DNA of 64,000 nt, taken from Thinopyrum elongatum (lineage: Eukaryota > Streptophyta > Magnoliopsida > Poales > Poaceae). Of the stretch, positions 1-10,370 are shown piece after piece. Where the stretch lies: the NCBI GenBank assembly GCA_011799875.1, contig CM022300.1:110435201-110499200 (forward strand), written 5' to 3'. Both the position numbers and the translations under genes were made by a program. Numbering within the stretch: the stretch's first letter is position 1; each line of letters begins with the position of its first letter. The notes beneath the pieces are model-generated. The model made no database searches, was not told the origin of the DNA, and saw only the letters and a list, made by a program, of their open reading frames with translations.

Positions 1-130
1 GGGCGGAGGTTGATGGGTGTGATAGGGTGGCGGACGGAGGAAGCCGGGGTTTCGCGGCTGGTGGAGAGGTAGTTTTGGCGCCCACGGAGTATGAATGGGG
101 AATCGGACCGAGGGGGGGGGGGGCTAAGGG
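1..130. other. Unclassified host sequence left of the Athila element
   Basis: This is the left part of the DNA into which the Athila-lineage element inserted; it continues at 43638. It is GC-rich and holds a run of 12 G at 112-123. No reading frame or repeat family is recognisable in it. Confidence 0.6.
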
Positions 131-135
131 GGAAC
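131..135. repeat. Target site duplication ggaac, left copy
   Basis: The bases ggaac stand directly before the LTR start at 136 and again directly after the LTR end, at 43633-43637. A 5-bp duplication is what gypsy integrases leave. It shows that 136-43632 entered as one element before later insertions enlarged it. Confidence 0.9.
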
Positions 136-1654
136 TGATATGTCCATTTTGCATCATGTTTTCCTATTGTTATTTATAATGTTTTTATGCATAATAATGC
201 TTTTGGGAGTAATTCTAATGCCTTTTCTCTCATAATATGCAAGGTTTACACAAAGAGGGAGAATACCGGCAGCTGGAATTCTGGACCTGGAAAAGCTACG
301 TCAGAGTTACCTATTCTGCACATCTCCAAATGAGCTGCAAATTTACGGAGAATTGTTTTGGAATATATGAAGAATATTGGAGCAAATAACTACCGGAGGG
401 GGCCCACCAGGTGGGCACAATCCACCTGGGCACACCAGGGAGCCCAGGCGCGCCCTGGTGGGTTGTGCCCTCCTCGGCCCACCTCTGGTGCCCCTCTTCT
501 GGTATATAAGTCATTTTTATCTAGAAAAAATAAGGAGAGGACTTTCGGGATGAAGCGCCGCCGTCTCGAGGCGGAACTTGGGCAGGAGCACTTTTTCCCT
601 CCGGCGGAGCGATTCCGCCGGGGGAACTTCCCTCCCGAAGGGGGAAATCATCGTCATCGTCATCACCAACAACTCTCCCATCTTGGGAAGGGCCATCTCC
701 ATCAACATCTTCAACAGCACCATCTCCTCTCAAACCCTAGTTCATCTCTTGTGCTCAATCTTTGTACCGGAACCTTAGATTGGTGCTTGTGGGTGACTAG
801 TAGTGTTGATTACATCTTGTAGCTGATTACTATATGGTTTATTTGGTGGAAGATTATATGTTCAGATCCATTATGCTATTTAATACCCCTCTGATCTTGA
901 GCATGATTATTATTTGTGAGTAGTTACTTTTGTTCTTGAGGTCACGGGAGAAGTCATGTTGCAAGTAATTATGTGAACTTGATATGTGTTCGATATTTTG
1001 ATGATATGTATGTTGTGATTCCCTTAGTGGTGTCATGTGAACGTCGACTACATGCCACTTCACCATATTTGGGCCTAAGGGAATGCATTGTGGAGTAGTT
1101 ATTAGATGATGGGTTGCTAGAGTGACAGAAACTTAAACCCTAGTTTATGCGCTATTTCATAAGGGACTGATTTGGATCCAAAAGTTTAATGCTATGGTTA
1201 GATTTTATCTTAATACTTTTCTCGTAGTTGCGGATGCTTGCGAGGGGGTTAATCATAAGTAGGAGGTTTGTTCAAGTAAGAACAGCACCTAAGCACCGGT
1301 CCACCCACATATCAAATTATCAAAGTAGCGAACACGAATCAAACCAACATGATGAAAGTGATATGATGAAATTCCCATGTACCCTCAAGAACGCTTTGCT
1401 TATCATAAGAGACTGTTTTGGCCTCTCCTTTGCCTCAAAAGGATTGGGCTACCTTACTGCACATTATTTACCATTACCGTTACTTGCTCGTTACAAATTA
1501 TCTTGCTATCAAACAATCTATTACCGACTATTTCAGTGCTTGCAGAAAATACCTTGCTGAGAACCACTTGTCATTTCCTTCTGATCCTCGTTGGGTTCGA
1601 CACTCTTACTTATCGAAAGGACTGTGATTGATCCCCTATACTTATGGGTCATCA
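136..1654 (+). repeat. Athila element 5' LTR
   Basis: It starts TGATATGTCC and ends GGGTCATCA; the partner at 42116-43632 starts TGATACGTCC and has the same end. A TATA-like motif (ggtatataag) at about 500-509 would be the promoter. ORFs inside it are fortuitous. Confidence 0.9.
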
Positions 1655-1665
1655 ACGCTCTTTTC

Positions 1666-1683
1666 TGGTGCCATTGCCGGGGA
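1666..1683 (+). promoter_or_regulatory. Primer binding site of the Athila element
   Basis: The sequence tggtgccattgccgggga lies 11 bases after the 5' LTR. It closely matches the TGGCGCC-type site of Athila elements, which is complementary to a tRNA 3' end (tRNA-Asp in published Athila elements, from memory). Minus-strand DNA synthesis would start here. Confidence 0.75.
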
Positions 1684-1760
1684 GTGAAGCGCTCTTGGTA
1701 AGTGGAAATTGGTAAGGAAAAATTATTACTACGTGCTGAAATTTATTGTTACTTGTTACT

Positions 1761-3305
1761 ATGGAGAATCATCCTTTGAGGGGTTTGTTCAGGGTATCTT
1801 CAACTCGACCGGAACCACAATTAGTTACCCCTCAACCTACTGCACTTACTGAAAATATTGGTTATGTAATTTGTTCGGGTATGATAGAACAACTGCTAGC
1901 TAATCCTTATGCAGGAGATGGAACTGAACATCTTGATATGCACTTGATATATGTGGATGATATTTGTGGATTATTTAAGCTTGCAGGTTTGCCCGGAGGT
2001 GAAGCTAAGAAGAAGGTTTTCCCTTTATCTTTGAAGGGAAAAGCATTGACATGGTATAGGCTATGCGATGATATTGGATCTTGGAACTGGAATCGATTGA
2101 AATTGGAATTTCACCAAAAAAATTATCCTATGCATCTAGTTCATCGTGATCAGAATTATATATATAATTTTTGGCCTCGTGAAGGAGAAAGTATCGCTCT
2201 AGCTTGGGGGAGGCTTAACTCAATGTTATATTCATGCACCAATCATGAGCTCTCAAGAGAAATTATCATTCAGAATTTTTATGCTCGGCTTTCTCGTGAT
2301 GATCAATCCATGCTCGATACCTCTTGTAATGGTTCTTTTATGAAGAAGACTATTGAATCCAGGTGGGATCTTTTAGAAAGAATTAAACGCAACTCCGAAG
2401 ATTGGGAACTCGACGAAGGTAAAGAGTCAGGTATTAAGCTTGAATTTGATTGTGTTAAATCTTTTATGAATACCAATGCTTTTCACAAGTTTAGTACTAA
2501 ATATGGACTTGACTCTGAAATAGTAGCCTCTTTCTGTGAATCATTTGCTACTCATGTTGATCTCCCTAAGGAGAAGTGGTTCAAATATCACCCACCTATC
2601 AAGGAAGAAATTAAAGAACCCGACATAGCTAAAGATGAAACTATTATTTACAATGTTGATCCAGTTGTGCCTACTGCTTATATTGAAAAACCACCTTTCC
2701 CTGTTAGGATAAAGGAACATGCTAAGGTTTCAACTGTGGTTCACAAAAGTAATATTAGAGCACCTAAACCTGCTGAACAAATTAAAGTAGAACCTAGTGT
2801 TGCTATGGTTAAAGATCTCTTGGTAGAAAATATTGATGGGCATGTTATTTACTTCTGTGATGAAGTAGCTAGAATTGCTAAACCCGATGAAAAATATAAA
2901 CATAGACCCGTTGTTGGCATGCCCGTTGTCTCAATTAAAATAGGAGATCATTATGATCATGATTTATGTGATTTAGGTGCTAGCGTGAGTGCTATTCCTT
3001 TTACCTTATACCAAGAAATTATGAATGACATAGCACCCGCTGAAATAGAAGATATAGATGTTACTATTAAACTTGCTAATAGAGACACCATCACACCACT
3101 TGGGATTGTTAGAGATGTTGAAGTCTTGTGTGGGAAAATAAAATACCCCACTGATTTTCTAGTTCTTGGTTCCCCACAAGATGACTTATGTCCTATTATC
3201 TTTGGTAGACCTTTCCTGAACACTGTCAATGCTACTACAGATTGTCATAAACAAACTGTCAGTGTTAGCTTTGGTGATGAGTCTCATGAATTTAATTTTT
3301 CCTAG
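1761..3305 (+). pseudogene. gag: Athila gag-protease region, stop before RT
   Basis: This encodes the capsid polyprotein and the aspartic protease that would process it. I place the start at the ATG at 1761, since the frame upstream offers no other ATG. A gag core, with the typical LKGKALTWYR stretch and a downstream helical region, fills the first 200 or so residues. A long charged linker follows, then the protease, whose active site DLGAS (Asp codon at 2970) is the Athila form of D-T/S-G. The frame closes with TAG at 3303-3305 but stays open after it toward the reverse transcriptase, so the stop is probably a disabling mutation rather than a natural gag end. Confidence 0.8.
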
Positions 3306-4800
3306 TTTAATAAACAACCTCATAAGAAAGAATTACCTAGTAAGGATGAAATAATTGGTCTTGCTTCTATTGCTGTGCCTCCTACTGATCCACTAGAACA
3401 ATATTTGCTAGACCATGAAAATGATATGCACATGAATGAAAGAAATGAAATAGATAAAATTTTCTTCGAACAACGACCTCTGCTCAAACATAATTTGCCT
3501 ATTGAAACTCTAGGAGGTCCTCCTCCACCTAAAGGTGATCCTGTGTTTGAATTAAAACAATTGCCTGACACTTTGAAATATGCTTATCTTGATGAGAAAA
3601 AGATATATCCTGTTATTATTAGTGCTAACCTTTCAGAACATGAAGAAGAAAGATTATTGAAAATTCGAATAAGCATCGTGCTGCTATTGGATATACTCTT
3701 GATGATCTTAAGGGCAATAGTCCCACTCTATCAGCAAAAAATTAATATGGAGCCTGATGCTAAACCCGTTGTTGATCATCAACGACGTTTAAATCCTAAG
3801 ATGAAAGAAGTGGTAAGAACTGAAATATTAAAGCTTCTGGAAGCAGGTATAATCTATCCCATAGCTTATAGTAGATGGGTAAGCCCCATTCATTGTGTCC
3901 CTAAGAAAGGAGGTATTACTGTTGTTCCTAATGATAAAAATGAACTCATTCCACAAAGAATTGTTACTGGCTATAGAATGGTAATTGATTTTAGAAAATT
4001 AAATAAACCTACTAGAAAGGATCATTACCCTTTGCCTTTTATCAATCAAATGCTAGAAAGATTATCAAAGCACACACACTTTTGCTTCCTTGATGGATAT
4101 TCTGTTTTTTCTCAAATACCTGTCTCACAACCTGATCAAGAGAAAACCACTTTTACTTGCCCATTTGGAACTTATGCTTATAGACGTATGCCTTTTGTTT
4201 ATGCAATGCACCTGCTACCTTTCAAAGATGTATGACTGCTATATTCTCTGACTTTTGTGAAAATATTGTTGAGGTTTTCATGGATGATTTTTCTGTATAT
4301 GGAACTTCCTTTGATGATTGCTTGAGCAACCTTGATCGAGTTTTGCAGAGATGTGAGCAAACTAATCTTGTCTTGAATTGGGAGAAGTGTCACTTTATGG
4401 TTAATGAAGGTATTGTCTTGGGGCATAAAATTTCTGAATGAGGTATTGAGGTGGACCAAGCTAAAGTTGATGCAATTGAGAAAATGCCATGTCCTAAAGA
4501 TGTTAAAGGTATTCGTAGTTTTCTCGGTCATGCTGGTTTCTATAGGAGGTTTATTAAAGACTTCTCTAAAATTTCTAGGCCTCTTACAAATCTTTTACAA
4601 AAGGATGTTCCATTTGTTTTTGATGATGATTGTGTAGAAGCCTTTGAAACACTAAAGAAAGCCTTAACTTCTGCACCTATTGTTCAACCACCTGATTGGA
4701 ACTTGCCTTTTGAAATTATGTGTGATGCTAGTGATTATGCTATTGGTGCTGTTATAGGACAAAGAGTTGATAAAAAAATGAATGTTATTCATTATGCTAG
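3306..4800 (+). pseudogene. pol: Athila pol: reverse transcriptase and start of RNase H, cut by the CACTA element
   Basis: This part encodes the polymerase palm and fingers and the connection into RNase H. The catalytic FMDD box is at 4277-4288. The usual SGF after FLDGY reads SVF here. A pair of compensating frameshifts scrambles about 23 residues between roughly 3665 and 3740. One G is missing near 4196, throwing the frame just before the FMDD box, and TGA at 4439-4441 stops the shifted frame. The frame then runs into RNase H and ends at 4800, where the CACTA transposon entered inside a serine codon. The same frame resumes at 29733. Confidence 0.85.
4798..4800. repeat. Target site duplication tag of the CACTA element, left copy
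   Basis: The bases tag precede CACTG at 4801 and follow GTAGTG at 29729 (second copy 29730-29732). CACTA transposases make 3-bp duplications. Removing the insert and one copy leaves the RNase H reading frame continuous, which confirms both borders. Confidence 0.92.
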
Positions 4801-4820
4801 CACTGGTACAGCGAGGTGCT
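4801..4820 (+). repeat. CACTA terminal inverted repeat, left
   Basis: CACTGGTACAGCGAGGTGCT pairs imperfectly with the right end (reverse complement CACTACTGCAGGATGCTGCT); 13 of 20 positions agree by eye. The usual fifth base A of CACTA is G here. Confidence 0.8.
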
Positions 4821-5040
4821 ATACAAATGGTTTTTAACCCCTTTCCACAACGGCGTTCTGAACCGTCGCCAAGTGAGTGACTGCGATAGGGGGTCCTTCC
4901 TACACGACCCAGAAACCGTCGGGGATAGGCCCTCCTGGTACACACGCTCGGCAAAATGAGGTCGTGTGCGACGGGCGAGCGATCAAATACGGTTATACGT
5001 ACAGTTGTGCTAAAAAAATACAATTATACAGGCCAAATCG

Positions 5041-5265
5041 TTTCCGGTCGTAAGTACATCCCACACAGTCAGTCCCGGCTAAACGTTTCCGTTCGTATGT
5101 ACATTCCACACAGTCAATCCAAGGAATATGCTTCTGTTAGTATGTACATCCCACACAGTTAATCCAAGAAGTACGTTTCTGTTCGTATATACATGCCACA
5201 CAGTCACTCCAAGGAAAACGTTTCCATTCGCAGGTACATCACACACAATTTTCCCCATTAAATCA
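5041..5265. repeat. Left subterminal 45-bp tandem repeats of the CACTA element
   Basis: Five units carry a core like gtacatcccacacagt, with the tacat motif at 5055, 5100, 5145, 5190 and 5235, a period of exactly 45 bp. Such arrays are the usual transposase-binding regions of CACTA elements. Open frames over them on both strands result from a period divisible by 3 and are not genes. From 5266 to about 5540 looser copies of the same motif family follow. Confidence 0.8.
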
Positions 5266-6446
5266 TTTGTGATAGCGTCGCCATTGCACACGATATTAAC
5301 AATTTTATCATTTGCGTTATTGAATGCATCACACACGGTGCGTAGAAGAAACTGTGTGGCAAAGACTGTCCATCACACACACTTTTTATGTGGTAAACAT
5401 TTGCGCAAGGTGGCCTAACACAAACGGTTTTCAAGAGGATGTCGTGTGTGATTGTTCATTGATCCAACACGGTTTATTCCTAGAAACTATGTGCATTGCC
5501 TGAGGTCATCGCCCACGGTGTTTTCTCAATAATCGTTTGCAATAGAAAAATAGCAGGCTAATTGGCCATTAGCAGGCTAATTGCCCTATTATTAATAATC
5601 CATTTATTAATTTAACTGAAATTTCATATTAAGCACACAATATATTTCATTTTCATATTAAGGAAGCAGGATTTCATAATTGAAATACGTCAGAGTACAA
5701 CATCATATAGCTTCGGCACTCAGCTACCCCATTACACAACTGCACCAGGACCAAGTTTCACATGCAACATCTATAACCTTTTGAATTAGCATAATAGACG
5801 GTACATAGACAGATGGATCTCATCTGGAAAACTGCTGAAGCGGCAGGCGAATATTGAGCCTTCATTGATGTTGAAGGTCTTTGCAACTTTAGGCCAGTGC
5901 CTGTCCATCCTTCGTCCTCTTCAGGAACACTTCAATATTGAACCGTGGGTGTTGTATGAATACCTTCCTCGCCTCCTGACCATACAGGTGGTTTGAGAGG
6001 TAATCATCAGTGAACTGCTTCAGAAAGGCCTGAAAACAAGGATATGCATAAATATCTTCTCTAGATTTGAAATGGCACAAAGGAATTAAAAAGACAAGGT
6101 ATAACAGTTAGTACCATCCTGTAGTGAACTGATGTCTCCTTCATTGTGCAGACAAAGATCTTGTTGGTTTTTGTCGCTAATTTCTTTATCGTAACAATCT
6201 TTCTGAGTTTCTTGACTTGACTGATATTCATGGACAACTCATTTCCACATATGCAAAAAGGGTCAAACAGTGGGTTAAAACCTCTGACAGCAGGACCTAC
6301 ATGTGCAAGACCAAATTGTTAAAAACCTAATATTTAAAAACAAGAAGTGGAAAGGTGTGTTATTAACTGCAACAGGCCTAATATTTAAAAACAAGCAAAC
6401 GTAGCATTCAAACTTGTATTGTGTAGGTCTAAGTACACTAGTTATT

Positions 6447-6890
6447 GGCCCTGTTTGGATCCATGGGTTAGAGTTAGTTTGAGCTAGTTTGGGCTCAAAT
6501 AGTCCTAAAGTATCCAAACATGATGGCTAGTTTGAGCTAGTTGCGTCAAACCCACCCAAAACAACTATCTCACCCAAAAGGTGCTGATTGGGGCTAGTTC
6601 TCCTAGTGCATTTATTGTCAATCTAACAATGTCATCCAAACACCTCTTTGGCTAGATTTAGTTTAGGGTTAGTCATTGTTGAGTATCATTGTTATTTAGG
6701 AAATGTAGGATAGCGTAGGATTTATTCTACCTTGACTTGTACTCCAAGATGACCATGTACTCATATATATATGCCCACGAGGCTCAAGCAGTACAATCAA
6801 CTATTCCACCAATCTCTCTCTCCCTTTTAATTGTCATGAGCTAGAAACTAACTCTAACCTCTAGCTAAGTTAGAGTATCTAAACAGTGTC
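6447..6890. mobile_element. MITE-like inverted-repeat element, split by a small insertion
   Basis: It begins GGCCCTGTTTGGATCC. Its far end, read in reverse complement, is GACACTGTTTAGATAC, about 12 of 16 matching. Internal gagctag/ctaact motifs also mirror each other across the centre. Flanking att (6444-6446, 6891-6893) may be a 3-bp duplication. The superfamily is not clear to me (PIF/Harbinger or hAT are candidates). Without the insert at 6677-6832 it would be about 283 bp. Confidence 0.5.
6677..6832. mobile_element. 156-bp insertion with 5-bp duplication, probable solo LTR of a very small (TRIM-like) element
   Basis: The duplication gtcat is at 6672-6676 and 6833-6837. The insert starts TGTTGAGTATC, contains a TATA-like stretch (catatatatatgc) about 50 bases before its end, and ends TTTTAATT rather than CA. 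Removing it rejoins the two halves of the surrounding MITE-like repeat. Confidence 0.5.
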
Positions 6891-6923
6891 ATTGTTAAAT
6901 CAAATGGAAAGGCGTGTTAAATA

Positions 6924-7180
6924 CTCCCTCCGGCCCTTTTTACTCTGCATATAAGAATTGTCTGAAGTCAAACTTCATAAAGTTTGACCTTATTTATATG
7001 AAAAAATATCAACATCTACCATGCTAAAGTTACACAATATGAAAATTTAAGTCATGACACATGTACTAATATTTATTTCATATTGTGAATGTTGGAATTT
7101 TGTTCTATAAAGTTGGTCAAACTTTACGAGGCTTGACTTTAGACAAATCTTATATGTGAACTAAAAAGATTCGGAGGGAG
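6924..7180. mobile_element. Stowaway MITE (Tc1/mariner type)
   Basis: The terminal inverted repeats are CTCCCTCCGG at the left and TCGGAGGGAG at the right, flanked by TA (6922-6923 and 7181-7182). At 257 bp, AT-rich and non-coding, it is a typical grass Stowaway. It lies in the large intron of the B3-like gene. Confidence 0.9.
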
Positions 7181-7214
7181 TACAACATGCTTAACAGCAA
7201 CCAAATATAGCCAT

Positions 7215-8785
7215 TGCCACTTCTTGAGCTTGCGTTGGTTTTTCCCTTGAAGAGGAAAGGGTGATGCAACACAGTAGAGGTAAGTATTTCCCTCAGTTAA
7301 GGACCAAGGTATCAATCCAGTAGGAGAAGAACACACAAATCACCAACACCTGCACAAACAATCAAACACTTGCACCCAACGTGATAAAGGGGTTGTCAAT
7401 CCCTTCACGGTCACTTGCAAAGGTGAGATCTGATAGAGATAGATAAACAAAAGATAAAATATTTTTGGGTTTTTTGGTATATAGATCTGGAAATAAAAGA
7501 TTGCAAAATAGTAGATCGGAAAGTAATATGATGGAAAATAGACCCGGGGGCCATAGGTTTCACTAGAGGCTTCTCTCATGAAGGCAAATAATACGGTGGG
7601 TGAACAAATTACTGTCGAGCAATTGATAGAAAAGCGCAAAGTTATGACGATATCCAAGGCAATGATTATGCATATAGGCATCACGTCTGTGTCAAGTAGA
7701 CCGACTCCTGCCTGCATCTACTACTATTACTCCACACATCGACCGCTATCCAGCATGCATCTAGAGTATTAAGTTCATAAAGAACGGAGTAACGCTTTAA
7801 GTAAGATGACATGATGTAGAGGAATTAACTCAAGCAATATGATGAAAACCCCATCTTTTTATCCTCGATGGCAACAATGCAATACATGTCTCGCTACCCC
7901 TACTTTGTCACTGGGTGAAATCACGCAAGATTGAACCCAAAGCTAAGCACCTCTCCCATTGCAAGAAAAACCAATCTAGTTGGCCAAACCAAACCGATAA
8001 TTCGAAGGGAAATACAAAGATATTAAATCATGCATAAAAGAATTCAGAGAAGATTCAAATAATATTCATAGATAAGCTGATCATAAATCCACAATTCATC
8101 AGATCTCGACAAACACACCGCAAAAGAAGATTACATCGGATAGATCTCCAAGGACATCAAGGAGAACGTTGTATTGAGAATCAAAGAGAGAGAAGAAGCC
8201 ATCTAGCTACTAGCTATGGACCCGTAGGTCTGAGGTAAACTACTCACGCATCATCGAAAGGGCAATGGAGTTGATGTAGAAGCCCTCCGTGATCGATTCC
8301 CCCTCCGACAGGATGCCGGAAAAGGCCCCAAGATGGGATCTCACGGGAATAGAAGGTTGCGGCGGTGGAAAAGTGTTTTCGTGGATGCCTCTGGTGGTTC
8401 TGGAATATATGTGAATATATAGGAGGAAGAGCTAGGTCAGGGGAGTCCCGAGGGGCCCACAAGGTAGCGGGGCGCCCCCCCTACGGCGCGCCCTCCACCC
8501 TTGTCGCCGCCTCGTGGCTCTTCTGACTTGGACTCCAAGTCCCCTGGGTGTCTTCTGGTCCAAGAAAAATCATCGTGAAGTTTTATTCTGTTTGGACTCC
8601 ATTTGGTATTCCTTTTCTGCGAGGCTCAAAAACAAGGAAAAACAGAAACTGGCACTGGGCTCTAGGTTAATAGGTTAGTCCCAAAAATAATATAAAATAT
8701 CATATTAATGCATATAAAACATCCAAAATAGATAATATAATAGCATGGAACAATCAAAAATTATAGATACGTTGGAGACGTATCA
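7215..8785 (-). mobile_element. Solo LTR of a TGATACGTCTCC-class retrotransposon
   Basis: Read on the minus strand it starts TGATACGTCTCCAACG and ends GAAGTGGCA. The duplication gccat flanks it at 7210-7214 and 8786-8790. At 1571 bp and without internal region or second LTR, it is the product of LTR-LTR recombination. A TATA-like stretch is near 8402-8420. The same class of LTR occurs at 44986-45722 and 63257-64000. Its ORFs are fortuitous. Confidence 0.9.
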
Positions 8786-9491
8786 GCCATTCATAGAGCT
8801 ATTGTTAAATTTGGTATTGATGAAATTGAATTGCACAGTTCATACTAGCACATATAGAACATCGCACTGTTACTAGCTGAAATAAACAAGGCATACGACG
8901 AACAACCAAAGATGGCAATTGAAACTGGACATATGCTAACTACAAACAACCGAACAACCATAAACCGTAGAAATAAACAAGGCGTAATGCAAACAACCAA
9001 ATATAGCAATAAATACTGGACATGTTCTCACTACAAAAGGGGTTCGAGAAAACAAATCATGGGTTTCCTCACTTGTCACAGATTGGCTCCTCCTCGTGGT
9101 CGCCGTCGATGAGGTCTGACTTGCCAGCTGAGGATCCCAAGCCAGCGTCGCAGAACATGTCCTTCAGAAATGACAAAAGAGGCTCCATGGCGATGAAGGA
9201 TGGCAAATTGTTCATAACGAGCCGCAGGAGATCAGCAGTAGGGCCATCGATGAGATCGACGGCTGTCGAACCCGAAGGGTTGGGGGTGGGCAACTTAACC
9301 TGTGACATAACCCGCGTCAAGCCGTCGGTGTCGACGACCTCGATGTCGTAGCCGGCGACCGCGACATGCTAGAATACTCTAGCCCACTGATTGAAAGGTT
9401 CAATGCAGGTCCAGTCATCGTCGTCAGGTTCCTCGGCAGCCACCTCGCCGATGTCGGCCGAAGAGGCCGCGATAAAGCTCTTTTGGGCCAT

Positions 9492-10370
9492 TCACTCCTC
9501 GAGCTCCCCAGGAAGCGTAGCCGGGCTTAGGCTGCGACGCTCTGGAGTGGGGGAGGGGGTGGGGATGGGTATCTCTGGGAAAGGGGGTGTTTCGTAGGTG
9601 TCATCTAAGAAACTCAGGGCGGCGAGGGTATGTATAACAGTGGGTAAACTGCACGGGCAGACCGGCAGAGGTTGACGATGGAGGTGGCGCGGCGGTGGCG
9701 GCCTAGCTAGGTTTGGAGCGAGGGAGGGGTGGTGTGTATGTGTGTGAGCGGGGGATTTGGGGTGAGCGGAGGATTTGGGGTGTGTGTGTGGAGGGGTCCA
9801 AGGTGGTGTTTGAGGAAATGCCGCGGGTACTGAAAATTTTACTAGGCGGGAGTAAAATGGCAGGGCTACCGAAAATTTGGATCAAGGGATTGAAGCAGAG
9901 CGGGGCGGGAGTAACGAACATCACACATGGTTAAAACATAATAATCGTGTGCTATCAAACAGAAAAACACTCCAGCCGAGCAGATATTTTTGAGATTGTG
10001 AGGGATGCAGGCGGGAGTAAAATGCCGGGGCTACTGAAAATTTGGATCTACTGATTGAAGCAGAGCGGGAGTAACAGACATCGCACACAGTCCAGACATA
10101 CTAATCGTGTGCTATCAAACAGAAAAACCATCTACGCGGGTAGATATTTTTGAGATGGCGAGGGAGTAGATATTTTCGAGAGGGGGAGGGAAGCCTCGTG
10201 GAGCCCAATCTACTGTGATCATGTGGGTGACAGGTGCAGGGGCTCGGCACACAGGTAATCCTAGGGAACCATGTCTGTTTCGTACCCGATCGCAGACGGT
10301 TGCTGCGTCCGACTCATCTGCTGTTTATAAATTTGGCCAAAAAAACGTGGGAAAGGGTCAGAACACGAAC
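9492..10370. other. Upstream flank of the B3-like gene, non-coding
   Basis: This lies on the 5' side of the minus-strand B3-like gene. It contains a directly repeated block, with motifs such as ggcgggagtaa, gaaaattt and cgtgtgctatcaaacagaaaaac, seen near 9846-9970 and again near 10012-10130. I recognise no gene; a promoter for the B3-like gene would be expected here. Confidence 0.45.

Larger units (their letters stand above)
5786..9491 (-). pseudogene. Captured B3-domain-like gene, at least three exons, with stop and frameshift
   Basis: On the minus strand, exon 1 runs from the ATG at 9491 to 9073 (donor GTGAGG) and encodes an acidic, aspartate-rich leader. Exon 2 is about 6296-6115 and encodes a lysine-rich stretch. 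Exon 3 is 6029-5786 and ends with TAA. Exons 2 and 3 resemble plant B3 DNA-binding domains, including VFIQHPRFNIEVFLKR and EGSIFACRFSSFPDEIHL. The name is from memory and could be wrong. Exon 1 has an in-frame TAG at 9371-9369, and exon 3 has a 1-2 base deletion near 5894-5900 that shifts the frame before its last 30 or so codons. The phase from exon 1 to exon 2 does not join cleanly, so an exon may be missing. The long intron holds the MITEs and the solo LTR. Confidence 0.55.

Noticed and set aside
1666..1683. tRNA gene fragments near LTR ends
   Set aside because: The short tRNA-complementary stretches are primer binding sites; no cloverleaf can be formed around them.
5079..5418. Overlapping open frames on both strands near the left CACTA end
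   Set aside because: They arise from the 45-bp tandem repeat, a period divisible by three, and have repetitive, non-protein-like content.
9703..9934. Open frames on both strands next to the B3-like gene
   Set aside because: GT/GA-rich low-complexity sequence without a recognisable start context, domain or splice site.
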